Shown: positions 1 through 7,065, counted from the stretch's first letter. The stretch: 11,601 nucleotides of DNA from Candidatus Gastranaerophilales bacterium (GCA_021202305.1 JAJQDG010000060.1:1-11601); one strand, 5' to 3'. The notes: generated by a model not told the origin, from the sequence alone. Made by a program: numbers and translations.

Positions 1-156
1 CAAATTTTTAGAAACGGTAATTATACTTGCAGTTCTGATTTTAAATCCGGGGTCTTCATTTCTTTTTAAATTAAAAAAAGAAAAAATTCCTCCGACAGTA
101 AAAAAAAGTGTTATCAAGATGAGCAGGATTTTGTTTTTTATAAAAAAATCAATCAT
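1..156 (-). CDS. RND efflux transporter permease, N-terminal fragment (partial)
   Basis: First 52 codons of an inner-membrane RND (AcrB/HAE-type) pump, which would use the proton gradient to drive drugs or other compounds out through a tripartite complex. The reading frame starts at an ATG at 156-154, inside the last codons of the adaptor gene (8-bp overlap, ATGATTGA), and stays open to base 1. The N-terminus MIDFFIKNKILLILITLF gives the usual short cytoplasmic start and TM1 (about residues 9-28). It is followed by 'RNEDPGFKIRTASIITV', which matches the family pattern R-x-E-D-P-x-F-x-I-R-x-A-x-V-x-T at the start of the porter domain. Coupling to the upstream membrane-fusion gene supports the call. 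The substrate cannot be told from this fragment, and the rest of the gene lies outside the window. Confidence 0.85.
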   Translation of the reverse strand, partial: MIDFFIKNKILLILITLFFTVGGIFSFFNLKRNEDPGFKIRTASIITVSKNL

Positions 157-1183
157 ATTCTACCTTAGCCCCGTCCATAATTTTGTCCATTCCTCCGGTT
201 ATTATTTTTTCTCCTGTCGATATTCCTTTTTTTATCTCTATCATTCCGTTTTCATATATTCCTGTCTCGACAATTTTTTTCTTTGCGTAATTTTCGACTA
301 TTGCATATACAAATTTTTCATCGTTATTTGTGCAAACTGCATCTATTGGAATCATAATTCTCTTTTTAATTGGGCTATCAACAATAACATATACGCTCAT
401 GCCGTCTACAAGTTCTTTCGGATTATTCTCAACAGATACGGTAATACGGTATGAACCTTCATTAATACTTGTCTTAGAAATACTTTTAATTTTAGCGCCG
501 TATATTTTATTTTCAATCGGATCGGCTTTTAAGATTGCCTTTTGACCTATGCTAAGTTTATTTATCTCGTTTTGTGAAACAAAAATTTTGGCTTCCGCCA
601 TACCCTTTCCCTGAAAGGAAATCACCTTATCGCCAAGCGTTGTAAACTGCATTTTGTCTTTATGTGTTTTAATTATATATCCGTCATACGGTGCATAAAT
701 ATGGCTGAATCTTTCTTTGCTTTTTGCAATTCCAAGCTCGCTTTTTGAAATTTCTATTTGATTTTTTGCAGATTTTAAATCTGTTTGTGCATTTTCCCAA
801 TCGTTGTATGAAATGCCGCCTGCCGTGTGCAATTTTGAAACCCTTTCAAAATAACTTTTTGCACGGTTGTATTTTACAATTGCATCTTCAAGCTTATTTT
901 GCGTGCGGGAAACATCGAGTTTGTATTCTTCATTATCCAATTTTGCTAAAACTTCACCTTTCTTAACAAAATCCCCCTCCCTTACATAAAGTTCGTCTAT
1001 AATTCCTGACATGTTAAAACTCAAATCTACATCAAGCCCTCTATCTATGTACCCTTGATATTCTATTTGTCTGCCGTCCTCTAAAAGGCGCGCTATTGTA
1101 TAGGTTACATAGGGAATTTCATTTTCTTTTAAAACCGTACATCCGTTTAAAAATAATAAAATTAATATAAAAAACTTCTTCAT
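149..1183 (-). CDS. RND efflux periplasmic adaptor (membrane fusion protein), lipoprotein
   Basis: A 344-aa HlyD/AcrA-family adaptor that would bridge the RND pump to an outer-membrane channel. The N-terminus is a lipoprotein signal (MKKFFILILLFLNGC) with a plausible lipobox L-N-G-C15, so the mature protein should be anchored to the inner membrane by a lipid, as in AcrA and MexA. The first lipoyl half is at about 55-85 ('GIIDELYVREGDFVKKGEVL', with the family G-x-V/I-x-G-x-x-V-x-x-G pattern). A coiled-coil hairpin covers about 88-155 and the second lipoyl half about 160-190 ('APYDGYI'). A beta-barrel domain is at about 195-270 and a membrane-proximal domain at about 275-344. It is the first gene of a minus-strand operon and overlaps the pump start by 8 bp. 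The ATG at 1183 has only a weak ribosome-binding site but is fixed by the signal peptide. The substrate is unknown. Confidence 0.92.
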   Translation of the reverse strand: MKKFFILILLFLNGCTVLKENEIPYVTYTIARLLEDGRQIEYQGYIDRGLDVDLSFNMSGIIDELYVREGDFVKKGEVLAKLDNEEYKLDVSRTQNKLEDAIVKYNRAKSYFERVSKLHTAGGISYNDWENAQTDLKSAKNQIEISKSELGIAKSKERFSHIYAPYDGYIIKTHKDKMQFTTLGDKVISFQGKGMAEAKIFVSQNEINKLSIGQKAILKADPIENKIYGAKIKSISKTSINEGSYRITVSVENNPKELVDGMSVYVIVDSPIKKRIMIPIDAVCTNNDEKFVYAIVENYAKKKIVETGIYENGMIEIKKGISTGEKIITGGMDKIMDGAKVEYD

Positions 1184-1223
1184 ATAATAATTTTTATTAA
1201 GTTTTTCATATTAATATATGGCT

Positions 1224-1243
1224 CAAAAGAATTAATTCTTTTG
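1224..1243. promoter_or_regulatory. Perfect 20-bp palindrome, candidate operator
   Basis: CAAAAGAATTAATTCTTTTG reads identically on both strands across all 20 bases. It lies in the intergenic region between the minus-strand efflux operon (ATG at 1183) and the plus-strand small gene (ATG at 1302). Its right end overlaps the predicted -35 hexamer of the plus-strand gene, so a bound dimer would block that promoter and could also act on the efflux promoter. No T-tract follows on either strand, so it is not a simple terminator. No regulator gene is adjacent. Operator function is inference; the palindrome itself is seen directly. Confidence 0.5.
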
Positions 1244-1268
1244 CTATTGTTAAAAAATTGGTTATAAT
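1241..1268 (+). promoter_or_regulatory. Sigma70-type promoter of the Cys/His-rich small protein gene
   Basis: The -35 is TTGCTA (1241-1246) and the -10 is a perfect TATAAT (1263-1268), with a 16-bp spacer. Transcription should start near 1275, giving a leader of about 27 nt that contains the ribosome-binding site AAAGGGG (1288-1294). The -35 overlaps the 20-bp palindrome. Confidence 0.65.
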
Positions 1269-1301
1269 TATTATGTTCATGTGAATGAAAGGGGATACTT
1301 T

Positions 1302-1649
1302 ATGAACGAAGATACAAAAAAAATTTTAAAAATCACAGGTTTGCTTTTTGCAGCAGGTGTTATCGGTGGTTTTGTAGGTGGGTTAATGGCTTGCGGCTGT
1401 CATGCATGTAAATGCCATGGACCCCACATGGGTGCGCCTGCGCCAATGCATCAGCAATTTCGCGGTCAGACCCCGGGCGGTTTTGAAGGAAAATTTGTAG
1501 AAGAAGATTTTGTTGTTATTCCAAATCAGCCGGGATCAAAACAAGGAAAAGACTTCAAAAAACCTGAAGGTTCAAAATTTGATAAACCGCTTCCGCCAAA
1601 AGCTCCAAACGGGCAAAAACCTATGCCTCCTGAAGGTATGCCTGAATAA
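1302..1649 (+). CDS. Small membrane-anchored or lipoprotein with Cys/His cluster and Pro-rich tail, function unknown
   Basis: A 115-aa protein not recognised as any named family. I chose the ATG at 1302 because AAAGGGG lies 7 nt upstream; an in-frame GTG at 1281 lacks such a site and would add seven residues. Residues 1-10 are charged (MNEDTKKILK). Residues 11-30 are hydrophobic and glycine-rich (GVIGGFVGGLMA), suiting either a transmembrane helix or a signal peptide. 'LMA-C31' could be a lipobox, though Met at -2 is unusual. Directly after it comes CGCHACKCHGPH (31-42), with Cys 31, 33, 36 and 38 and His 34, 39 and 42, a plausible metal or redox site. The rest (43-115) is low-complexity, rich in Pro, Gly and Lys, and probably disordered. 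It is a single-gene unit with its own promoter and terminator, divergent from an RND efflux operon. A role in metal handling is inference. Confidence 0.75.
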   Translation: MNEDTKKILKITGLLFAAGVIGGFVGGLMACGCHACKCHGPHMGAPAPMHQQFRGQTPGGFEGKFVEEDFVVIPNQPGSKQGKDFKKPEGSKFDKPLPPKAPNGQKPMPPEGMPE

Positions 1650-1674
1650 AAACTAAATAGAAAGGTTTAAAATT

Positions 1675-1706
1675 AAAAGAGGGTAGCCTAAAAACCACCC
1701 TCTTTT
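1675..1706 (+). terminator. Rho-independent terminator, probably bidirectional
   Basis: Perfect 10-bp stem AAAAGAGGGT (1675-1684) / ACCCTCTTTT (1697-1706) with a 12-nt loop. On the plus strand the stem ends in a T run, about 26 bp after the stop codon of the small Cys/His gene. The A/T-flanked symmetry means it could also stop transcripts arriving from the minus-strand operon. Confidence 0.8.
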
Positions 1707-1751
1707 ATATACTCCTCGTATAAATTGACAAGCTTTTAGCTGCCTAGCTGC

Positions 1752-1772
1752 AAAACCGCCCTTTACGGCTTT
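1752..1772 (-). terminator. Candidate terminator at the end of the bamA operon
   Basis: Read on the minus strand, AAAGCCG (1772-1766) and CGGTTTT (1758-1752) form a 7-bp stem with one G·U pair and a 7-nt loop. The T run is part of the stem, and the hairpin overlaps the stop codon of the last gene. It is short, so transcripts may instead end at the stronger hairpin at 1675-1706. Confidence 0.4.
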
Positions 1773-2376
1773 ATTTCCATTCGGGATAATACCACAGCGT
1801 AATTCTGTCTTTAGGGGTTATTTTGGCGTGTCCTCCCAAAATGAAGTTCGTTAGAGAACCTGTTGGCGGAATTGGAGTAAGCGCCCATTTAAGCGGAAGT
1901 ACAAACCATGTCATATTTAATCCGCTTTTTTGATATTCACCTTTTAATTTTTCTTTGGGAATTTCCGGAATATTGAAATCGTTAACAATAATTGTATAGG
2001 GTACACCGTTCATCCCGCTTGATGTAATCATATTTATGCGCCCTTCGATTTTTTGTCTGCGGTTTATAAAATGCGGCGCATCAACAATATTGAAATACAG
2101 TTTTTTTCCTTCATATAAAGTTTTATCCCTTGTTGAGATTTTTTCTGTTATTTGAAGGACAATAGGCATGGCTTTTGTGCTTGTGTAATCATAGTTTGTA
2201 TGTACATAAGGCAAGGGCGCATTCAACATTTCATCCGTCAAAAGTTCCATATTATCCGTTTTTTTAATTGAAGCTGTTTGAGTATCCATATTTTGGGAAT
2301 TAAATGCACTATCAACCTCTTGAGCAAAAACAGGAGCTGCAAATAATATAAAAAGTAAAAACAAAAATCTATTCAT
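1771..2376 (-). CDS. Secreted protein of unknown function, last gene of the bamA operon
   Basis: A 201-aa exported protein that I do not recognise. I chose the ATG at 2376 because it begins a clean Sec signal peptide (MNRFLFLLFILFAAPVFAQE, cleavage after A18), has GAGG about 10 nt upstream, and overlaps the stop of the preceding gene by 8 bp (ATGAATAG), indicating translational coupling. A longer start at 2415 would put 13 charged residues before the signal. The mature part has a variable linker (about 20-60), then a predicted beta-rich region: 'MPIVLQITEKIST', 'LYEGKKLYFNIVDAPHF', 'IEGRINMITSSG'. The end contains 'GGHAKITPKDRITLWYYPEW'. There are no transmembrane helices beyond the signal and no Cys in the mature region. 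Position after BamA and an M48-like protein suggests envelope or outer-membrane work; this is inference. Confidence 0.8.
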   Translation of the reverse strand: MNRFLFLLFILFAAPVFAQEVDSAFNSQNMDTQTASIKKTDNMELLTDEMLNAPLPYVHTNYDYTSTKAMPIVLQITEKISTRDKTLYEGKKLYFNIVDAPHFINRRQKIEGRINMITSSGMNGVPYTIIVNDFNIPEIPKEKLKGEYQKSGLNMTWFVLPLKWALTPIPPTGSLTNFILGGHAKITPKDRITLWYYPEWK

Positions 2377-3049
2377 ACTTGATTTTTCCTCTTTCATGGC
2401 GGCGTGCAGCTTCAAATAATTTTTTTCTGTTGCTAACGGAAGTTAAAAGAAAGTTTTGATAATATTCATTATTGGTATAAGTGTTATCAACAAGAAAATG
2501 CGGATAATTGTAATAAATTCTCTCATAAATATACATAAGCCGTTTTGAAGTTAAATTATGTTTTGAGAATTTATCCTGTCTTGCTTGAGGATACGTTTTA
2601 TTTATTAACGTAATAAGCGCCAGAGGGTTGTAGCCGGCTTTTACCATAAAATCGGCGGCTCTTTTGTCGGCGTAAAGTTCGTATTTCTTAGGCGACATTT
2701 TTATCTGTGCGGTACTCATCAATCCTTTTGCGCTGCCGTCATAAGATTTCATTGCAAATGAAATTTCCCTTGCAAGCTCTGCTGCTAATTCATCATCATT
2801 TTCGGCTTGTTTCAAATCAGTATCATAAAGCACAATTTGGCGTTTTATCGCAGAATCGTTTTTAAGCAATTTTTCTTTTTTGTTATATGAAAATACCACA
2901 TGTTTATCTAAAGCATTTGCATTTAAAATTTTAAAACCTATTTCATTTATTCTTTTTTGTACGGGCATTTCTTTTTCATACGCGGTTTCAAGCGCAAAAA
3001 CAGGCGCAATAATAAGTGATAAAATAACAGATATTATTATTTTGTTCAT
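2369..3049 (-). CDS. M48-like (BepA/Ste24-type) periplasmic protein lacking the HEXXH zinc site
   Basis: A 226-aa exported protein (signal peptide MNKIIISVILSLIIAPVFAL, cleavage near residue 19-20). Several landmarks match M48 metallopeptidases: 'DDELAAELAREISFAM' (85-100) aligns with the usual '(E/D)DELAAVLAHEIAH', 'YELYADKRAADFMVKAGYNP' (123-142) matches the E-x-x-A-D third-ligand motif and following helix, and 'HNLTSKRLMYI' (164-174) resembles the conserved 'HP-x-x-x-x-R' stretch. In the HEXXH position, however, the sequence is R94-E-I-S-F98, so both zinc-binding histidines are missing while the general-base Glu95 and E124/D128 remain. It should not be an active zinc protease. The gene follows bamA by 9 bp with a strong GGAGG site, suggesting a chaperone or scaffold role in outer-membrane protein assembly, as known for BepA. 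That role is inference. Confidence 0.78.
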   Translation of the reverse strand: MNKIIISVILSLIIAPVFALETAYEKEMPVQKRINEIGFKILNANALDKHVVFSYNKKEKLLKNDSAIKRQIVLYDTDLKQAENDDELAAELAREISFAMKSYDGSAKGLMSTAQIKMSPKKYELYADKRAADFMVKAGYNPLALITLINKTYPQARQDKFSKHNLTSKRLMYIYERIYYNYPHFLVDNTYTNNEYYQNFLLTSVSNRKKLFEAARRHERGKIKYE

Positions 3050-3058
3050 TTTTCCTCC

Positions 3059-5032
3059 CTATAACATATCGCCCATACCGAATGTAAAGAAGCCGTTGCT
3101 GCGCGAACCCTTTGTATTTGTGAGCGGATAGCCGTAATCTAAATTTATCGGTCCGAGTCCGGGGATAAATATTCTTAAACCTACACCTGCGGTAATTGCG
3201 TAGCCCGGTCTGTCATATATCTCGTCAGACAACGATTGTGAAAAAACCCTGCCCGCATCAACAAAACCTGCAAGCCTTATATTGTTTATAAATGTATTTG
3301 ATGTCAGCCTGTCAATGAAAGGTATCGGCGTTCTGTATTCAACGCTGCCCATCATGTACCCGTCGCCCATGCCGACTTCAGATATGTTAAACCCTCTGAT
3401 TGAATAAGGTCCGCCGAGCGTATACATTGCAAATTCCGGCACATCTCCGTTTAATGTGCCGCCTGCTCTTGCCGTTACAACAACGGAAGATTTGCGCCCT
3501 GCGGGAATGAATTTCCTGATTACGCCTTCTAATTTGCCGTATGAATCAGCTCCTGTTATCGCAAGTGCTTCTTCAAGACTGATTTTTGCAATTAAGCCAT
3601 GGCGAGGGTTTGTGGGGTTATCCCTTGTGTCATATACAATGGCCGGAATTGCATGAAGATAAAAGCCGCCTTCAAGCTGTTCATGCCTTTGTTTCATGGA
3701 AAGCCCGTGTTCTGCAAAAAGTTTTGTTATTTTTGTTATATCCCCTTCGCTTAAATCAACTTCTTCCGCTCCTATGGAAATACTTCCTGTCAGACGCGGA
3801 TATTTTTCAAAAACTCTTGCCAGAGTGATATCGCCTCCGTAGCGTTTTTCAACCGCCAGAGGAACCTGATAGCTGCCGAAACTGCGCAAAAATGCCCTAA
3901 ACCCGAGTGATTGTCCTTCTTTTTTAAAATGCGGCTCCAAAAAAGAAAGCTCGGCTTGCCAGTTGGCGCGCCTTAATACGCTGTTATCATCCATTAATAT
4001 ACCGGTGCCTGCCATTAAATTGAGGTTGATTTTTTGTCCCAGTCCGCGGAAATTATTTTCCCCGAAACCGACAGAACCAAAAAATCCTGAACTGGAATCG
4101 ATACCGACACCGACTGAAATTTTACCCGTGCGCTGTTCTTCAAGATTAACCGTAACATCATAAAGCCCCGTGTTTTCGTTCATTACAATGTCGCGCTGAA
4201 CATCTCTGAAAGCTTGTGTTCCCATAAGGCGCATTATATCAGAACGCATAACGTTTTCATTATATACCTCGCCCGGGGAGGATAAAATATTTCTTTTTAC
4301 GATAAAATCTTTTGTTTTGTAGTTTCCGGTTACATTTATGTCGCCTATGCGCCCTTCACTTACTTTAAGGTTTATAATTCCGTCAGGATCATCGGTTACT
4401 TCCGTTACGCGCGATAAAATATATCCTCTTGCCGAATATAATTCCTGAATATGTTCAATTGAGCGGTTTAATTCAATAATATTCTGCGGGCTGCCTTCAA
4501 GAGGTTCTAATATTTTTTTAATATCGGCGCTTGGAACCGAGTCATTTCCGATTATTGTGAATCCCGTAACAGGGGGATTTTCCTCAACAACTATCCTGAG
4601 GCGCATATTTCCGTCATCAAGCCTGATAGGAACGGCGCGGATATTTTGTGTAAAATACCCCGTTGCATAAAGATTGTTCAAGTCATGGGTAACTGTTTTT
4701 CTGTCATATATATGACCTTCTTTAGAGGTAACTATACCTTTAATGAAGGCGGTATCAACCATATTATTGCCCATAATTTCAAGCGTTTTGACATAAACAA
4801 GGTTATCTTCGCCGTTATAATACAAATCTTCTTCGCTATTCTCATCCAAGGGCTTATCTTTAGTTGTTTCTTCCTGCAAAGTTACCGTATCTTCAGATGG
4901 AACAATTTGTTCTTGTTTTTGTTTTTTCTTTTGAAAGGGGTGTTTTAAACTAAAGGCGCACGCAGGACTTTGCGCCCATAAAAGGCACACAACCGTTAAA
5001 ATTAATACTAAGCGCTTATATATTTTTAACAT
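3059..5032 (-). CDS. bamA: Outer-membrane protein assembly factor BamA (Omp85)
   Basis: A 657-aa Omp85-family protein that inserts beta-barrel proteins into the outer membrane. I chose the ATG at 5032 because it begins a signal peptide (MLKIYKRLVLILTVVCLLWA, cleavage after A26) and lies just downstream of a good promoter; the longer start at 5083 would lie upstream of the -10. A Lys/Gln/Glu-rich linker (30-77) precedes three POTRA domains at about 78-152, 155-227 and 228-300. A 16-strand barrel covers 301-657, with the conserved loop-6 motif 'SIRGF' inside 'GGPYSIRGFNISEVGMGDGY'. E. coli BamA has five POTRAs; three is the usual cyanobacterial number. The C-terminus ends FFTFGMGDML, without the common final aromatic residue. 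It heads an operon with the M48-like and secreted proteins. Confidence 0.93.
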   Translation of the reverse strand: MLKIYKRLVLILTVVCLLWAQSPACAFSLKHPFQKKKQKQEQIVPSEDTVTLQEETTKDKPLDENSEEDLYYNGEDNLVYVKTLEIMGNNMVDTAFIKGIVTSKEGHIYDRKTVTHDLNNLYATGYFTQNIRAVPIRLDDGNMRLRIVVEENPPVTGFTIIGNDSVPSADIKKILEPLEGSPQNIIELNRSIEHIQELYSARGYILSRVTEVTDDPDGIINLKVSEGRIGDINVTGNYKTKDFIVKRNILSSPGEVYNENVMRSDIMRLMGTQAFRDVQRDIVMNENTGLYDVTVNLEEQRTGKISVGVGIDSSSGFFGSVGFGENNFRGLGQKINLNLMAGTGILMDDNSVLRRANWQAELSFLEPHFKKEGQSLGFRAFLRSFGSYQVPLAVEKRYGGDITLARVFEKYPRLTGSISIGAEEVDLSEGDITKITKLFAEHGLSMKQRHEQLEGGFYLHAIPAIVYDTRDNPTNPRHGLIAKISLEEALAITGADSYGKLEGVIRKFIPAGRKSSVVVTARAGGTLNGDVPEFAMYTLGGPYSIRGFNISEVGMGDGYMMGSVEYRTPIPFIDRLTSNTFINNIRLAGFVDAGRVFSQSLSDEIYDRPGYAITAGVGLRIFIPGLGPINLDYGYPLTNTKGSRSNGFFTFGMGDML

Positions 5033-5054
5033 TAATCTCTCACGTGATAATGGA

Positions 5055-5083
5055 ATTATACATTCAATATAACTGCAGTACAA
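5055..5083 (-). promoter_or_regulatory. Sigma70-type promoter of bamA
   Basis: On the minus strand the -35 is TTGTAC (5083-5078) and the -10 is a perfect TATAAT (5060-5055), with a 17-bp spacer. Transcription should begin near 5048, leaving a short leader of about 16 nt before the ATG at 5032. The promoter lies immediately after the nadE stop codon, so bamA can be expressed independently of nadE. Confidence 0.7.
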
Positions 5084-5088
5084 ATTAT

Positions 5089-7002
5089 TTAATAAAATTT
5101 TAATTTGGAAGTTATAGGCTGATTATATTCGGTTTTATTTATTGACCTTGAATCCACTATTGGGGAAGGCGGCATTATCGACCATTTAAAAAGCGCCGTT
5201 TGCACCCTTGCATAAAATTTGTCAATCCATTCGGATTTTTGTTTGTTTGTTATCTGGTTTTTATGTTCGTACAAAAACCATTCTTTGAGCATTTCTTCTT
5301 TTGTTTGGTGTAAATTTTCAATCCGCCAGATAATTTCATCCAAAAATTCGTAAGGCATAAGTGCATCTTCCGCTAAAAGCGGTTTTCCTGTTTTTTCATC
5401 TATTGCAAGCTCTGCTCCGGGGCGCTTGTTTATAATGTTTCTTGGAATTGCATCTTTTTGCGGTCTGTTTGAATTGAGCCACCTTGCAAGAGCAAAAAGC
5501 TTTGTTTTTGTAACATCCGCTATGGGGGCAAATCCTCCTGACATATCACCGTTTATTGTTGCATATCCCATATAAAGCTCAGATTTATCCGAAGTTGCAA
5601 TCGGGATAACGCTTTTAAATTCGTTTGAAATTCCCCAGAGTATTACGGCGCGGCTTCTGGCTTGAATATTGTCCATTGTAAGCGGTTTTTCATAACGTCC
5701 GTCCCAATGGTTTTCTATTTTATTAAAAGCATCGGAAAAAGTATTTTTAGATATTTCAACCATTTCTTTTATTGGTATTTCAAGGAAATTCACGCCCAGA
5801 TTTTTACACAATTCTTCCGCATCGTTCTTGCTTTCATCGCTTGTAATTTTTGAAGGCATAGAAATTGCATAAACATTTTTTGCCCCGAGGGCATCTGCCA
5901 GAAGAACCGTGCAGACAGAAGAATCAAGACCGCCCGACACCCCTATTGCCGCGCGCTTAAACCCGTTTTTTGCAAAATAATCTTTTATTGAAATAGTTAT
6001 TGTAAGATACGTACGTTCTAAATCAGGTCCGTAATCAAGGGAAAAGGCTTTTTGTTCATTTAAACTCTGTTCTAATCCCGACGGAAGTGAAAAAATCTGA
6101 TTTATGCCGCCCTTTGAAGGGAGTTTAGCAGGAATTTGAAGCATAAAAAACTGTTCTTCAAAAGATTTTGCACGGGCAATTATTTCGCCCGCGTTGTTGT
6201 AACACCTTGATGAACCTGAAAATGATGTGTTGTCAATTGCCCCTACCTGATTGACATAAACAATCGGTGTGGAATGCTTTTTGCTCACAAAAGAAAGCAT
6301 ATTGTTTAAAAGCTGTTCTTTTTTTGCACGGGTCGGCGAAGATGAACAATTTATAATAAAATCAGGATTTTGAGATTTTACAATTTCTTCAACCGGATCA
6401 AAACTGTACACGGGTTTGTCAAAAAAATCTTTATCAGCCCAGTTTTCTTCGCAAATTACAATGCCTGCACGGCTGCTGCCGATTTGTACAATTCTGTCTT
6501 TAGGGTTAAATTCCGGTGTCTGGAAGTATCTTGCATCGTTAAATTCGCTATACACCGGCAAAAGAGTTTTTCTTATTATTTTTTCAATTTTTTTGTCTGC
6601 AAGCACCGCAACAGAATTAAAGTATCTTTTTCCTATATAAAACCTGTTAAATTCGCAAAAACCTATTAAAACCTTTGTTTTTCCGCTTAACTTGGCAAGT
6701 TTTTCAAGATATTCTATGTTTTTCTGAACAATTGAAGGGTATCTGTCAATAATATCGTATACGGGATATCCCATCAAAAAAAGCTCGGGAAAAACAACAG
6801 CCGCCAGTTTTAATTCGTTTGCCCATTCTATATAGATTTTAGCTTTATTAAAGTTGTATTCAATATCCCCTACCACAGGGTCTGTTTGGGCAAGCGCAAT
6901 TGTATCTTTATTTATAAGCGGTCTAAGGCGCATAGCGGTTTCTTTTTTATTAACTTTTCCGCCCCTTAATTCCTCATTTATTAAACTTGTTATTTCTTGC
7001 AT
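5089..7002 (-). CDS. nadE: Glutamine-dependent NAD+ synthetase
   Basis: Two-domain cytosolic enzyme that converts nicotinate adenine dinucleotide to NAD+ using ATP and ammonia taken from glutamine. The N-terminal nitrilase-type glutaminase domain (about 30-310 of 637) carries the Glu-Lys-Cys triad: E73 in 'FPELFLMGYP', K145 in 'RKTLLPVYSEF' and C184 in 'GIVICEENW'. The synthetase domain has the PP-loop 'SGGLDSS' (356-362), then 'NIQARSRAVILWGISNEF', 'SDKSELYMGYATINGDMSGG' and 'KRPGAEL'. The start is uncertain. The ATG at 7044 would add a Phe-rich stretch and lies upstream of the predicted -10. The ATG at 7002 follows that promoter closely but has no ribosome-binding site. The ATG at 6933 starts nearer the usual family N-terminus (DTIALAQTDPVVGD). 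It is divergent from gyrA. Confidence 0.92.
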   Translation of the reverse strand: MQEITSLINEELRGGKVNKKETAMRLRPLINKDTIALAQTDPVVGDIEYNFNKAKIYIEWANELKLAAVVFPELFLMGYPVYDIIDRYPSIVQKNIEYLEKLAKLSGKTKVLIGFCEFNRFYIGKRYFNSVAVLADKKIEKIIRKTLLPVYSEFNDARYFQTPEFNPKDRIVQIGSSRAGIVICEENWADKDFFDKPVYSFDPVEEIVKSQNPDFIINCSSSPTRAKKEQLLNNMLSFVSKKHSTPIVYVNQVGAIDNTSFSGSSRCYNNAGEIIARAKSFEEQFFMLQIPAKLPSKGGINQIFSLPSGLEQSLNEQKAFSLDYGPDLERTYLTITISIKDYFAKNGFKRAAIGVSGGLDSSVCTVLLADALGAKNVYAISMPSKITSDESKNDAEELCKNLGVNFLEIPIKEMVEISKNTFSDAFNKIENHWDGRYEKPLTMDNIQARSRAVILWGISNEFKSVIPIATSDKSELYMGYATINGDMSGGFAPIADVTKTKLFALARWLNSNRPQKDAIPRNIINKRPGAELAIDEKTGKPLLAEDALMPYEFLDEIIWRIENLHQTKEEMLKEWFLYEHKNQITNKQKSEWIDKFYARVQTALFKWSIMPPSPIVDSRSINKTEYNQPITSKLKFY

Positions 7003-7014
7003 GGCAATAAACAG

Positions 7015-7043
7015 TTTATAACAAAAATGAAAAAAATTGTACA
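7015..7043 (-). promoter_or_regulatory. Candidate nadE promoter
   Basis: On the minus strand the -35 is TGTACA (7043-7038) and the -10 is TATAAA (7020-7015), with a 17-bp spacer. The predicted start of transcription is only about 5 nt from the ATG at 7002, so translation would be nearly leaderless or would begin at 6933. The -35 overlaps that of the opposing gyrA promoter. Confidence 0.45.
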
Positions 7044-7065
7044 TCTTCTTTCTTTGTTGTACTAT
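7037..7065 (+). promoter_or_regulatory. Candidate gyrA promoter
   Basis: The -35 is TTGTAC (7037-7042), the same hexamer as in the bamA promoter, and the -10 is TACTAT (7060-7065), with a 17-bp spacer. The predicted start near 7072 leaves a leader of about 26 nt with the site AAGGGAG (7082-7088) ahead of the TTG start codon. The -10 is weak (4 of 6), so confidence is moderate. Confidence 0.45.

Noticed and set aside
119-454. Plus-strand open frame opposite the adaptor gene
   Set aside because: It is a Phe/Tyr-rich antisense shadow of a clear membrane-fusion protein gene.
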